Assembly: GCA_910578575.1 (NCBI GenBank)
Contig: CAJTQP010000011.1
Coordinates: forward strand, 1-49,592
From: an uncultured Oscillospiraceae bacterium
GTDB taxonomy: Bacteria > Bacillota > Clostridia > Oscillospirales > Oscillospiraceae
DNA length: 49,592 nucleotides
Direction of reading: 5' to 3'
Shown: piece by piece, positions 7,419 to 16,091 of the stretch
How the letters are laid out: every line of letters begins with the position of its first letter
Numbering within the stretch: the first letter of the stretch is position 1
The notes under the pieces: generated by a model
The model's database searches: none
What the model was told of the DNA's origin: nothing
The model's input: the letters and a program-made list of their open reading frames with translations, nothing else
Translations under genes and position numbers: made by a program

Positions 7419-8801
7419 TCAAGCCGTCTCCCCTGCGGCCATTACCGCGTCGGCGCTGTGTAGGGCTTTTTTCAGATATACGGCGCTCATCACCAGGGCC
7501 ACCACCTCGGAAATGGGGAAGGCCAACCACACCAGGGTCAGGTTCCCGGTCCGGGACAGCAGCCAGGCCACAGGCAGCAGCACCACCAGCTGGCGGCACA
7601 CGGAGACCACCAGGCTGTGCATGGGGTTGCCGATGGCCTGGCACACCGCGGCGGCGGGGATGTTGTGCCCGGCCATGATGAAGGACAGGGCGATGAGGCG
7701 CAGGGCGGGGATGCCGATGGAGAGCATCTCCGGGGAGGCGTCGAAGAGCAGGAGCAGCTGGCCGGGGAAGAGCTCAAAGGCCAGGGTCCCCACGGCCATA
7801 ATGGCCATGGCCGTAGCCACGGAGAGTTTTACCGTCTTATGGACCCGCGCCGGCTTCTTGGCCCCATAGTTATAGGCTATGATGGGCACCATGCCGTTGT
7901 TCAAACCGAACACGGGCATGAAGATGAAGCTTTGCAGCTTGAAATAGGCCCCGAACACCGCGGCGGCGGTGGTGGTGAAGGCCACCAGGATGCCGTTGAC
8001 GGCAAAGACCATCACCGAGCCGATGCACTGCATGACGATGGAGGGGAAGCCGATGTGGAAAATGCCCCGCACCGTGGGGCCGTGCCAGCGGATCTGGTGC
8101 AGGTGGACGTGGATCTCCGGGTTATACTTCAGGTTCAGCACCAGGCCCACCAGGGCGGCCACGCACTGGCCCACCACGGTGGCTACGGCGGCCCCCATGA
8201 CCTCCAGCCGGGGGAAGCCGAAGAGGCCGAAGATGAGGATGGGGTCCAGGATGATGTTCACGATGGCCCCCACCAGCTGCATCGCCATAGAGAGCTTGGT
8301 GCGGCCGGTGGATTGCAGCAGGCGCTCAAAGGTGATCTGGCAGAACAGCCCCAGGGAGGCCCCCAGGCATACCATGCCATACACCGCGCCGTAGTCCACG
8401 ATCTCCGCCACGTCGGTCTGGAGCTGGAAGAACAGCCGGGAGCCGGGGATGCCGATGGCGGCGAAGAGCACGAAGGAGCACAGGGCCAGGAAGAGCCCCA
8501 CGTTGCCGGTGCGGTCGGCCTCCTCCTGTTCCTTGGCCCCCAGGGCGCGGGAGAGCAGGGCGTTCATGCCCACGGAGGTGCCCACCCCCACGGCGATCAT
8601 CAGGTTTTGCAGGGGGAAGGCCAGGGACACAGCGGTGAGGGCATTCTCGCTGAGCCGGGAGACGAAGATGCTGTCCACGATATTATAGAGGGCCTGGACC
8701 AGCATAGAGATCATAATGGGGACGGCCATGTTGGCCAGAAGCTTGCCTTCGGAGAGAACGCCCATCTTGTTCTCCCCAGGCTTCATTGGTGTGTTGGGCA
8801 T
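7419..8801 (-). CDS. MATE family multidrug/sodium antiporter
   Basis: A 460-residue integral membrane protein with the 12-helix pattern of MatE proteins in two repeated halves (first half near NMAVPIMISMLVQALYNIVD, second half near FHIGFPSIVMQCIGSVMV). Features typical of the DinF/NorM-like Firmicute branch include DSIFVSRLS and the loop LNNGMVPIIAYNYGAKKP. The ATG at 8801 follows AGAAAGGAAGG; the 47 additional in-frame codons upstream overlap the promoter. It is predicted to export cationic drugs or metabolites with Na+ or H+. It is monocistronic with its own promoter; the substrate is unknown. Confidence 0.93.
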   Translation of the reverse strand: MPNTPMKPGENKMGVLSEGKLLANMAVPIMISMLVQALYNIVDSIFVSRLSENALTAVSLAFPLQNLMIAVGVGTSVGMNALLSRALGAKEQEEADRTGNVGLFLALCSFVLFAAIGIPGSRLFFQLQTDVAEIVDYGAVYGMVCLGASLGLFCQITFERLLQSTGRTKLSMAMQLVGAIVNIILDPILIFGLFGFPRLEVMGAAVATVVGQCVAALVGLVLNLKYNPEIHVHLHQIRWHGPTVRGIFHIGFPSIVMQCIGSVMVFAVNGILVAFTTTAAAVFGAYFKLQSFIFMPVFGLNNGMVPIIAYNYGAKKPARVHKTVKLSVATAMAIMAVGTLAFELFPGQLLLLFDASPEMLSIGIPALRLIALSFIMAGHNIPAAAVCQAIGNPMHSLVVSVCRQLVVLLPVAWLLSRTGNLTLVWLAFPISEVVALVMSAVYLKKALHSADAVMAAGETA

Positions 8802-8850
8802 TGCGGGAGCCTTCCTTTCTAATAAAATGGTGTCGAAACGTTGAATTTTT

Positions 8851-8879
8851 AGTATATTCTGGAAGCTGGAAAAAGTCAA
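8851..8879 (-). promoter_or_regulatory. sigma-A promoter of the MATE gene
   Basis: Minus-strand TTGACT, 17-nt spacer, TATACT, giving a leader of roughly 45 nt. The leader is too short for a riboswitch, although some MATE genes carry one. Confidence 0.8.
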
Positions 8880-8893
8880 GAGGCCTTTGGGCA

Positions 8894-8924
8894 AAGAAAA
8901 AAACCGCCTGAAAATCAGACGGTT
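8894..8924 (-). terminator. terminator of rpsT
   Basis: Stem AACCGCCTGA / TCAGACGGTT with one mismatch and an AAA loop. On the minus strand it is followed by seven T residues, 15 bp after the rpsT stop. Confidence 0.85.
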
Positions 8925-8938
8925 CTTTGTCCTTGGCC

Positions 8939-9205
8939 TCACTGGGGCAGCTTGTTGAGCCGCAGGGTGAGCTTGCTCTTGCGATTGGCCGCAGTGTTCT
9001 TGTGCATCAGCCCACGGGCGGCAGCCTGATCCACAGCCTTGACGGCCTCCAAGTATCTCTGATCGGCCTCGACGCGGTTGCCTTCACTGACGGCGGCGTC
9101 AAAGTACTTCAGCTTGGTCTTGAGAGCGGACTTCGCGGCTTTGTTGCGCGCAGCCTTTGCCTGATTGACCAGAACACGCTTCTTTGCAGACTTGATATTC
9201 GGCAA
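8939..9205 (-). CDS. rpsT: 30S ribosomal protein S20
   Basis: An 88-residue basic protein. The start LPNIKSAKKRVLVNQ corresponds to the usual MPNIKSAKKR opening of S20, so the initiator is TTG at 9205, with GAGGAGGTG upstream. The body matches the family (AARNKAAKSALKTKLK; RGLMHKNTAANRKSKLTLRLN). S20 binds 16S rRNA early in 30S assembly. Initiation at TTG is typical of rpsT in many bacteria and is linked to autogenous translational control. It is monocistronic, divergent from gpr. Confidence 0.97.
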   Translation of the reverse strand: MPNIKSAKKRVLVNQAKAARNKAAKSALKTKLKYFDAAVSEGNRVEADQRYLEAVKAVDQAAARGLMHKNTAANRKSKLTLRLNKLPQ

Positions 9206-9261
9206 ACCAAACACCTCCTCCGATACCTTAAAATAAAATATAAAGTCCTGTGCGAGAATGT

Positions 9262-9290
9262 ATTGTAACACAGACTTCCTTGAAATGCAA
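9262..9290 (-). promoter_or_regulatory. sigma-A promoter of rpsT
   Basis: Minus-strand TTGCAT, 17-nt spacer, TACAAT, about 57 bp upstream of the TTG start codon. Confidence 0.82.
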
Positions 9291-9424
9291 GCGTTTTTCG
9301 GGAAAAAACAAAACTTTTGCATACTTGGCCCGCTCCCGGCAAAGGCTAGTAGCAGAAATGAAAGCGCCTACCAGATATAGGGGCCTTACCTTATATAATA
9401 TAGAGAGGCGGCGGGAGGGAAACC

Positions 9425-10324
9425 ATGAATTATGGCAGAAAGATCGACCTGGCCCTGGAGGCCAGGGAACTGGCCCAGGGGGGCGACGCGGGGCGGCTGC
9501 CCGGTGTGCGCTCCCAGGAGGACAGGCTGTTTGGCCTGCCCCTGACCCAGGTGGAGATTTTGGACCAGCGGGGGGCCCAGGCCCTGGGGCGGCCGGTGGG
9601 ACACTACCTGACCTTGGATCTGCCCCAACTGCCCCGGCAGCGGGAGGAGATCTTGGAGGCGGCCCGCGCGGTGGCGGCCATGCTGGAGCGCCTGCCCAGC
9701 CTGCCCAAGACGGGGCCGGTGCTGGTGGCGGGCTTGGGGAACCGGCGGGTGACCCCCGATGCCATCGGCCCCAAGGCCACCGACGCACTGTTGGTGACCC
9801 GGCACCTGGTCCAAACCCTTCCGGCGCAGTTTTCCGCCCTGCGGCCGGTGTCGGCCCTGGCGGCGGGGGTCACGGGCACCACGGGGATGGAGAGCGGGGA
9901 GCTGATCCACGCGGTGGTGCAGCAGTTAAACCCCGGCTGCCTCATCGCCGTGGACGCTTTGGCCGCCCGGCGGCAGGAGCGGGTGTGCCGGACGGTGCAG
10001 GTGTCGGACACGGGCATCGTCCCCGGTTCCGGGGTGGGCAACGCCCGGATGGCCTTGGACGAGGACAGCCTGGGCATTCCGGTGATCGCCGTGGGCATCC
10101 CCACGGTGGTGGACGCCGCCACCCTGTGCCTGGACCTGTTGGAGGAGGCGGGAGAACGGGACTTCGACCCCGGTATCTTCCGTCAGGAGGGGGCGGAGTG
10201 GTTCGTCACCCCCCGGAACGTGGACAGCGAGGTGGATATCCTGGCCCGTGTGCTGGGGCTGGGGATCAGTACAGCGCTCCATGAGGATCTGTCGGTGGAG
10301 GAGGTGGAGGCGTGGACGTCGTGA
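9425..10324 (+). CDS. gpr: spore germination protease GPR
   Basis: A 299-residue homologue of the aspartate-type endopeptidase (family A25) that degrades small acid-soluble spore proteins during germination. Conserved stretches are GLGNRRVTPDAIGPKATD, ALAAGVTGTTGMESGELIHAV, LIAVDALAARR and IQVSDTGI-like TVQVSDTGIVPGSGVGNAR. The protein is made as a zymogen; its N-terminal segment is the propeptide. Start ATG 9425 follows GGAGGG. The divergent rpsT-gpr arrangement is the same as in Bacillus and many Clostridia. A sigma-F/G-type promoter is expected, but only a weak GCATA box is visible near 9318. spoIIP, its usual downstream partner, is absent. Confidence 0.95.
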   Translation: MNYGRKIDLALEARELAQGGDAGRLPGVRSQEDRLFGLPLTQVEILDQRGAQALGRPVGHYLTLDLPQLPRQREEILEAARAVAAMLERLPSLPKTGPVLVAGLGNRRVTPDAIGPKATDALLVTRHLVQTLPAQFSALRPVSALAAGVTGTTGMESGELIHAVVQQLNPGCLIAVDALAARRQERVCRTVQVSDTGIVPGSGVGNARMALDEDSLGIPVIAVGIPTVVDAATLCLDLLEEAGERDFDPGIFRQEGAEWFVTPRNVDSEVDILARVLGLGISTALHEDLSVEEVEAWTS

Positions 10325-10385
10325 GGGGGCAGAAAAAATTATAGGCGCACAAAACAAATGGGACAGGACGGGAAGAAACCTGTAG

Positions 10386-10455
10386 AAGGATGCGGCCGAA
10401 TCGGTTAAAGTTGAGTCGTCACACTTAAACAAAACCGAAAGGAGGCCGCATCCTT
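10386..10455 (+). repeat. nested inverted repeat in leader of the transposase remnant
   Basis: AAGGATGCGGCC (10386-10397) is the exact inverse of GGCCGCATCCTT (10444-10455). Inside it, TCGGTT (10401-10406) pairs with AACCGA (10433-10438). The ribosome site AAAGGAGG of the remnant ORF lies within the 3' side. Such a hairpin would mask the ribosome site in readthrough transcripts, as in several insertion sequences; this role is inferred. Confidence 0.5.
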
Positions 10456-10456
10456 C

Positions 10457-10710
10457 ATAAGTAAGCGTATAACAAAGGACAGGCAATTCCTACATAAAGT
10501 ACACGGAAAAGTACGGTATCCGCTGGGCCAGCCGGAAGTACGACCGGGTCCGGTCGTACTTCTACTCCTGGAACGCACGCTGGGTGGGCGTGTGGAGTCC
10601 CTGGCCTGCCAGTCCCGGCCCGCCTTACAACCACCCCAGACAGTACACAGACGCGGAGCTGAAACCCATCCGGGATATGAACAGCACGGGAAGGCGGGCA
10701 ATCCAAAGCG
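10457..10710 (+). pseudogene. decayed 5' part of an IS transposase (HTH-integrase, IS481/IS3-like)
   Basis: Three overlapping frames together spell the opening of a transposase. SKRITKDRQFL starts at 10457 with ATA where the ATG should be. YIKYTEKYGIRWASRKYD and RVRSYFYSWNARW continue in the next frame. VESLACQSR and then YTDAELKPIRDM follow after further shifts. This order matches the helix-turn-helix leader and linker of Clostridial IS481-type transposases (KYG..RAS.KY..SRS.I..W..RW.GT.ESL). The start codon is lost, at least two frameshifts are present, and the DDE core is missing, so the element is dead. Confidence 0.6.
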
Positions 10711-10736
10711 ATGGGCCGGCGAGCACGCCGGCCCAT
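10711..10736. repeat. solitary GC palindrome resembling the dispersed-repeat end
   Basis: Perfect 11-bp stem ATGGGCCGGCG / CGCCGGCCCAT with an AGCA loop. The arm GGGCCGGCG is identical to the end arm of the dispersed repeats in this window, but the flanking CCTAC is absent. It lies just past the stop of the minus-strand gene at 10760 and may also end its transcript. Confidence 0.5.
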
Positions 10737-10759
10737 ATTCAAATCCCACGGTCTCTTCC

Positions 10760-11257
10760 TCACGACGGCACCCGCCCCAAGGTCCCCACGCTGACCTCCT
10801 CCGGCGGCACCCCCAGCATCAGCTGCACCCCGGCGCAGGCCAGGACGTGGAGGGGGGAGGTATGCCCGCCGCGGGGCAGCAGCAGCTCTTGACACTCCAA
10901 ACAGTCCCCCGCCAGGGTCACCAGCTCCCGCTGCAAGGCCAGGCTGATGGCCTCCTCCCCCAGACTGGAGAGGGTCAGGGAATCCCGCGAGGAGATGCCA
11001 TAGCTCACCGCCCAGGCGGCGGGGATGTCCCCCGCCAAAGGTGACAGCCTCCCCGGCACCAGCAGGGCCCGGCAAGCGGGGGGCGTTACGTCCTTCTCCG
11101 CCAAGTCCGGGGAGACCACCAAAAGGTCCGCCGTGCGCCCCGACGGCAGCTCCCCCACAGGGCACAGCTCCACCTGCTGCCGCAGCTCCTCCGGCAGGGT
11201 GCCGGAGAGAAAGGTGGACAGCGCCGGACGGCTTTCCAAAACACCAACAAGATACAT
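10760..11257 (-). CDS. conserved hypothetical protein
   Basis: A 165-residue soluble protein without cysteine clusters or membrane helices that I can see. It starts at ATG 11257 after AAGGGGGG. A stretch of alternating hydrophobic strands (LLVVSPDLAEKD, ALLVPGRLSP) and the motif VSYGISSRDSLTLSSLG suggest an alpha/beta fold. I believe similar proteins exist in gut Oscillospiraceae, but I cannot name a family or function. It is divergent from proS across a 150-bp gap. Confidence 0.6.
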   Translation of the reverse strand: MYLVGVLESRPALSTFLSGTLPEELRQQVELCPVGELPSGRTADLLVVSPDLAEKDVTPPACRALLVPGRLSPLAGDIPAAWAVSYGISSRDSLTLSSLGEEAISLALQRELVTLAGDCLECQELLLPRGGHTSPLHVLACAGVQLMLGVPPEEVSVGTLGRVPS

Positions 11258-11321
11258 CAGGAATCCCCCCTTGTTTTTTCCAAAAGCTAGTATGGCACGG
11301 CAGAAGGGACTTTATGCAGGC

Positions 11322-11350
11322 TTGACAATTTCTCCCCGGAGACATACAAT
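11322..11350 (+). promoter_or_regulatory. sigma-A promoter of proS
   Basis: Perfect TTGACA (11322-11327), 17-nt spacer, TACAAT (11345-11350). The leader would be about 50 nt, too short for a T-box. Confidence 0.88.
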
Positions 11351-11406
11351 AGAACCACTTGTAACCATCGCCCCAGGGCGTATTTTGAATAAAGGATGAA
11401 GGACTT

Positions 11407-12849
11407 ATGGCTAAGGACAACAAAAAGAAAGTGGAACAGATCACCGACATGGAGCAGGACTTTGCCCAGTGGTACACCGACGTGTGCAAAAAGGCAGAGC
11501 TCATCGACTACTCCTCCATCAAGGGCATGTTCATCTACCGCCCCTATGGCTACGCCATCTGGGAGAATATCCAGAACGAGCTGGACCGGCGCTTTAAGGA
11601 GACCGGCCACGAAAACGTCTACCTCCCCATGCTCATCCCCGAATCCCTCCTGCAAAAGGAGAAGGACCACGTGGAGGGCTTCGCCCCGGAGTGCGCCTGG
11701 GTGACCTATGGCGGCAGCGAACCCCTGGAGGAGCGCTATTGCATCCGCCCCACCTCGGAGACCCTGTTCTGCGAGCACTATAAAAACGTCATCCAGTCCC
11801 ACCGGGACCTGCCCAAGCTCTACAACCAGTGGTGCAGCGTCCTGCGCTGGGAGAAGACCTCCCGCCCCTTCCTGCGCCACCGAGAGTTCCTGTGGCAGGA
11901 GGGCCACACCATGCACGCCACCGCCGAAGAGGCGCGGGAGGAGACCCAGCGGATGCTGAACGTCTACGCGGACTTTTTGGAAAACACCCTGGCCATGCCC
12001 GTGGTGAAGGGCCAGAAGACAGAGAAGGAAAAATTCAACGGCGCCGAGGAGACCTACACCGTGGAGTGTATGATGCACGACCACAAGGCCCTGCAATCCG
12101 GCACCAGCCACTACTTTGGCGACGGCTTCGCCCGCGCCTTTGACATCACCTTCACCGGCAAGGACAACACCCTCCACTATCCCCACCAGACCTCCTGGGG
12201 GGTCTCCACCCGGATGATCGGCGGCATCATCATGACCCACGGGGACAACAACGGCTTAGTCCTGCCCCCCCGCATCGCCCCCATCCAGGCCATGGTGATC
12301 CCCGTGGCCCAGCACAAGGAGGGGGTCCTGGACGCCGCCACCGCCCTGCTGGAGCGCCTGCAAGCCGCCGGTATCCGGGCCAAGATGGACGCCTCGGACC
12401 AGTCCATGGGCTGGAAGGCCGCGGAATATGAGATGAAGGGGGTCCCCCTGCGCATTGAGCTTGGCCCCAAGGATATGGAGAAAAACCAGTGCGTCCTGGT
12501 GCGCCGGGACAGCGGGGAGAAGGTCTTTATCTCCCTGGAGGAGCTGGAGACCGCCGTCCCCGCCATGCTGGATTCCATCCACGACGGCCTGTACCAGCGG
12601 GCCAAGAAAAACCTGGAGGAGCACATCTTCCCCGCCCACTCCCTGGAAGAGGCCAAGAAGGTCCAGGAGGAACACGGCGGCTTTGTGAAAACCATGTGGT
12701 GCGGGGAGCTGGACTGCGAAATGAAAATGAAGGAGGAAGCGGGGATGACCTCCCGCTGCATCCCCTTTGCCCAGGAGCACTTGGGGGATACCTGCCCCAT
12801 CTGTGGCCGGGCAGCCAAGAAAATGATCTACTGGGGCGTGGCCTACTAA
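11407..12849 (+). CDS. proS: prolyl-tRNA synthetase, archaeal/eukaryotic-like type
   Basis: A 480-residue class II synthetase that charges tRNA-Pro. It has the short form found in many Clostridia and Archaea, without the bacterial editing insertion. Motif 2 region YNQWCSVLRWE and motif 3 region GVSTRMIGGIIMTHGDNNGLVLPPRIAPIQ are clear, and RPTSETLFC lines the active site. The anticodon-binding domain follows (PVAQHKEGVLDAATALLERL). The C-terminus carries the zinc-binding extension with Cys residues (CGELDC, C-IP, CPICGR) and ends in the characteristic aromatic-Tyr (IYWGVAY). It is transcribed from its own strong promoter, with the next gene 33 bp downstream. Confidence 0.97.
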   Translation: MAKDNKKKVEQITDMEQDFAQWYTDVCKKAELIDYSSIKGMFIYRPYGYAIWENIQNELDRRFKETGHENVYLPMLIPESLLQKEKDHVEGFAPECAWVTYGGSEPLEERYCIRPTSETLFCEHYKNVIQSHRDLPKLYNQWCSVLRWEKTSRPFLRHREFLWQEGHTMHATAEEAREETQRMLNVYADFLENTLAMPVVKGQKTEKEKFNGAEETYTVECMMHDHKALQSGTSHYFGDGFARAFDITFTGKDNTLHYPHQTSWGVSTRMIGGIIMTHGDNNGLVLPPRIAPIQAMVIPVAQHKEGVLDAATALLERLQAAGIRAKMDASDQSMGWKAAEYEMKGVPLRIELGPKDMEKNQCVLVRRDSGEKVFISLEELETAVPAMLDSIHDGLYQRAKKNLEEHIFPAHSLEEAKKVQEEHGGFVKTMWCGELDCEMKMKEEAGMTSRCIPFAQEHLGDTCPICGRAAKKMIYWGVAY

Positions 12850-12882
12850 AGTGCCCCCCAAACGGCTTGCAAGGAGTATTTC

Positions 12883-13839
12883 ATGAAAAAAGCAAAATGG
12901 ATCCCCTTCGCTGCCCTGGTGGGCGGCCTCATCGGGCTGGTGGCCCGGCAGTATTACCTGCGCACCTCCCTTGAGCTGGACACCGGCCTGCCCATCACCG
13001 GCACCACCAGCGAAGCGGTGCAGTGGGTGCTGTGCCTGGTGGTGGCCCTGGTGCTGCTCTTCCTCAGCAGCGGGAAGCACCAGGACTTTGGAAAGCGCTA
13101 CGCCGCCGCCTACACCCCCCCGAACTTCCTCAACCGGACGCTGATGCTGGCGGGTGCCTTCCTCTTCCTGGTGGCCGCGGTCCTGAACGTGAAGGGCTTT
13201 CTGGAGGGCACCGTGGACGCCCTGGGCCAGCGCAGTGTGGGCGTGATGCACCTGTTCTTGGCGGCAGTGGCCCTGATGGCCGGGCTGGTGATCATCGCCA
13301 TCACCATGTCCCTGAGCAATGGCCGGGAACCCAAGCGGGTGCTGCTGCCTCTGCCGGGTTTCGTGGGCTGCGTGTGGGTGATGGCCAACTACCAGGAGTG
13401 GGCCCGGCGGGCCATCACCGCCAATTACTACCTGGAGCTGCTGGCGGTGCTGGTGGCCATGGTGGCCTGTACCCTGCTGGTGGTCTGTGGCTTCGGCAAG
13501 GGAAAGGTGGGGGGCACCCTGTTCTTCGCCGGAGAGGGCGCAGCCTTTTGCATCATGATCTTGGGGGACGGCCTGCCCCTGTATGACCTGGCCCTGACCC
13601 TGGGCATGGCCTTCTACCTGCTGGCTATGAGCCAGGCCCTGGCCCACAACGACGGCATCCCCCTGCCGCCCCTGCCGGAGGAGGACCCGCCGCCGTCCTG
13701 CGACAGCAGCGCCTGCGCCAACTGCCCCAGCGCCGCCCCCGATGGCAGCTGTGCCAGCGGGCCGCAGAACGGGAGAGAGGACGCCGGACCCCCCCAGAAT
13801 GGGGAGGACCCCTCCGGCGTACCCCAGGGGGAAGGATGA
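12883..13839 (+). CDS. multi-pass membrane protein of unknown function
   Basis: A 318-residue protein with about seven hydrophobic segments (for example residues 7-22, 49-65, 85-103, 120-141, 187-206) and a cytoplasmic-looking tail of about 70 residues rich in Pro, Cys and acidic residues. The tail Cys residues (CDSSACANC) could bind metal or form disulfides. It starts with an SD-like AAGGAGT ahead of the ATG at 12883. Being 33 bp after proS, it is probably read from the proS promoter. No family recognised. Confidence 0.65.
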   Translation: MKKAKWIPFAALVGGLIGLVARQYYLRTSLELDTGLPITGTTSEAVQWVLCLVVALVLLFLSSGKHQDFGKRYAAAYTPPNFLNRTLMLAGAFLFLVAAVLNVKGFLEGTVDALGQRSVGVMHLFLAAVALMAGLVIIAITMSLSNGREPKRVLLPLPGFVGCVWVMANYQEWARRAITANYYLELLAVLVAMVACTLLVVCGFGKGKVGGTLFFAGEGAAFCIMILGDGLPLYDLALTLGMAFYLLAMSQALAHNDGIPLPPLPEEDPPPSCDSSACANCPSAAPDGSCASGPQNGREDAGPPQNGEDPSGVPQGEG

Positions 13840-13876
13840 TCCCTATCCCATCCCCGGAAAGCGGAGGGAAAACCGC

Positions 13877-14023
13877 GGGCCGCCGAGGGCGGCGGCCCCT
13901 ACGACCAACGTGACCGGCCCGCAAGACAGGCCATCACACATGGAAAGGCCCGCGTACATTGTGCTTCAACGGGTGGTGAGGATTGCGGCGTGTCCTTGTA
14001 GGGGCCGGCGCCCTCGCCGGCCC
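13877..14023 (-). repeat. dispersed palindromic-ended repeat, copy A (reverse orientation, diverged)
   Basis: A 147-bp element. Its left end GGGCCGCCG..GGCGGCGGCCCCTAC and right end GTAGGGGCCGGCG..CGCCGGCCC form terminal inverted repeats, each itself a hairpin. The interior has drifted from copies B-D. It lies between the membrane protein gene and metG, and little sequence is left for a metG promoter outside it. Confidence 0.75.
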
Positions 14024-14079
14024 GTCAGGTTTCCCCAACGGTCCCGTCCGTGGGGAGGCGTTACTAGGAGGTTAAATTT

Positions 14080-16056
14080 ATGGATCGAACCGATAAAAAG
14101 AAATTTTATATCACCACCCCCATCTACTACCCCTCGGATAAGCTCCACATCGGCCACACCTACTGCACCGTGGCCACCGACGCCATGGCCCGCTATAAGC
14201 GCCTCACCGGCTGCGACGTGATGTTCCTCACCGGCACCGACGAGCACGGCCAAAAAATCGAGGACAAAGCCAAAGAGGCCGGGGTCACCCCCCAGGCCTT
14301 CGTGGACGCCATCGTGGACGGCCCCCGCGGGGTCCGGGACCTGTGGCAGCTGATGAACATCTCCAACGACCGCTTCATCCGCACCACCGACGACTACCAC
14401 GTGGCCGCCATCCAGAAAATCTTCAAGGCCATGTACGACAAGGGGGATATCTATAAGGGCAAGTACGTGGGCAAATATTGCAAGCCCTGCGAGTCCTTCT
14501 GGACCGAGAGCCAGCTCAAAGACGGCAAGTGCCCCGACTGTGGCCGGGAGGTCCAGGACGCCGAAGAAGAGGCCTATTTCTTCCGCCTGTCCAAATACGC
14601 CAGCCGGGTCCAAGACCTGTTGGAAAACACCGACTTCCTGGAACCCCGCAGCCGGGTCCATGAGATGGTGAACAACTTCATCAAGCCCGGCCTGGAGGAC
14701 CTGTGCGTCTCCCGCACCTCCTTCTCCTGGGGGGTTCCCGTGGACTTCGACCAGGGCCATGTGGTGTACGTGTGGATCGACGCCCTGTTCAACTACATGA
14801 CCGCCCTAGGCTACCAGAACGACAAATACAACGAGCTGGACCACTACTGGCCCGCCGACGTCCACTTCGTGGGCAAGGAGATCGTCCGCTTCCACTCCAT
14901 TATCTGGCCCGCCATGCTCATGAGCCTGGAGCTGCCCCTGCCGAAAAAGGTCTACGGCCACGGTTGGTTGCTGCTGGACGGGGGCAAGATGTCCAAGTCC
15001 AAGGGCAACGTGGTGGACCCCTACCTGCTGGCGGAGAAGTTCGGGGTGGACGCCCTGCGCTTCTTCCTCCTGCGCACCTTCCCCTTCGGCTCCGACGGCA
15101 ACTTCTCCAACGAGCTGCTGATCCAGACCATCAACGTGGACCTGGCCAACGACCTGGGCAACCTCCTCAGCCGCACCACCGCCATGGCAGGCAAATACTT
15201 CGGCGGCACCCTGCCGGAGGAGAAGCTGGTCGACGAGGCCCAAGACGCGGAGCTCATCACCCTAGCTGCGGGCCTTCGGGACCGCTATGAGGCCCAGATG
15301 GAAAAATTCCAGTTCCAGAACGCCCTGGCGGAGGTGTTCAAGGTCATCCAGCGGGCCAACAAGTATATCGACGAAACCGCCCCCTGGGTCCTAGGCAAGG
15401 ACATCGACGCCAACGGCTCCCGGCTGGCGGCAGTGCTGTACAACCTCCTGGAGACCACCCGCATCTGCGGCGTGCTCCTGACCCCCTTCATGCCGGAGCG
15501 CATGGAAAAGCTCCTGGACCAGCTGGGGGCCTGCGAGAACTGCCGGAGCTGGGCCGCCGCCGGGACCTGGGGCTCCCTGTCCCAGACCATCACCGTCACC
15601 AAAGGGGAGAACCTCTTCCCCCGCATCGACATGGACAAGGCCCTGGAGGAGCTGGAGGCCCTCCAAGCCGCCGCTGCCGCCCCTGCCCAGCCAGAGATTG
15701 AGCTGGAGCCCTGGGAGGAGGAAGTGGACTTTGATACCTTTGCCAAGAGCGACTTCCGGGTGGTGAAGGTGAAGAACTGTGAGCCGGTGAAGAAGTCCAA
15801 GAAGCTGTTGAAGTTTACCTTGGACGATGGTAGCGGGACGGACCGACAGATCCTGTCCGGGATTGCCATGTACTATCAGCCGGAGGCGCTGCTGGGGAAG
15901 ACCCTGGTGGCCATTGTGAACCTGCCTCCCCGGAAGATGATGGGCTTGGAGTCCAATGGGATGCTCCTCTCCGCCATTCACAAGGAGGCAGGGGAGGAAC
16001 GGCTGAACCTGTTGATGCTGGACGATGGGATTCCCGCAGGGGCAAAGCTGTGCTGA
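14080..16056 (+). CDS. metG: methionyl-tRNA synthetase with C-terminal tRNA-binding domain
   Basis: A 658-residue class I synthetase. The HIGH motif is HIGHTYCTV at about residues 24-32, and KMSKS is at 303-307. The zinc knuckle CxxC...CxxC begins at C134 (CKPCES, then CPDCGR), as in the one-knuckle Firmicute type. The C-terminal ~105 residues (DFDTFAKSDFRVVKV; ILSGIAMYYQPEALLGK; GLESNGMLLSA) form the EMAP-II/OB-fold tRNA-binding domain that promotes dimerisation. The ATG at 14080 has an ideal AGGAGG site. No promoter is clear between repeat copy A and the gene, so cotranscription with the upstream gene is possible. Confidence 0.97.
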   Translation: MDRTDKKKFYITTPIYYPSDKLHIGHTYCTVATDAMARYKRLTGCDVMFLTGTDEHGQKIEDKAKEAGVTPQAFVDAIVDGPRGVRDLWQLMNISNDRFIRTTDDYHVAAIQKIFKAMYDKGDIYKGKYVGKYCKPCESFWTESQLKDGKCPDCGREVQDAEEEAYFFRLSKYASRVQDLLENTDFLEPRSRVHEMVNNFIKPGLEDLCVSRTSFSWGVPVDFDQGHVVYVWIDALFNYMTALGYQNDKYNELDHYWPADVHFVGKEIVRFHSIIWPAMLMSLELPLPKKVYGHGWLLLDGGKMSKSKGNVVDPYLLAEKFGVDALRFFLLRTFPFGSDGNFSNELLIQTINVDLANDLGNLLSRTTAMAGKYFGGTLPEEKLVDEAQDAELITLAAGLRDRYEAQMEKFQFQNALAEVFKVIQRANKYIDETAPWVLGKDIDANGSRLAAVLYNLLETTRICGVLLTPFMPERMEKLLDQLGACENCRSWAAAGTWGSLSQTITVTKGENLFPRIDMDKALEELEALQAAAAAPAQPEIELEPWEEEVDFDTFAKSDFRVVKVKNCEPVKKSKKLLKFTLDDGSGTDRQILSGIAMYYQPEALLGKTLVAIVNLPPRKMMGLESNGMLLSAIHKEAGEERLNLLMLDDGIPAGAKLC

Positions 16057-16091
16057 ATACGTTGCAGGAAACGGTAGCATAAAGTTTTCGT

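Noticed and set aside
7617..8822. 401-codon plus-strand frame antisense to the MATE gene
   Set aside because: Shadow frame; the opposite strand is an intact MATE transporter with promoter and ribosome site.
8802..8850. riboswitch before the MATE gene
   Set aside because: The leader is about 45 nt, too short for any known aptamer.
11351..11406. T-box leader before proS
   Set aside because: The leader from the identified promoter is only about 50 nt and has no T-box core sequence or terminator.
12256..13647. 463-codon minus-strand frame across proS and the membrane protein gene
   Set aside because: His/Gln/Gly-rich shadow of a conserved synthetase; no ribosome site.
14024..14079. T-box or SAM riboswitch before metG
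   Set aside because: Only repeat copy A and 56 further bases precede the gene; none of the conserved aptamer sequences is present.
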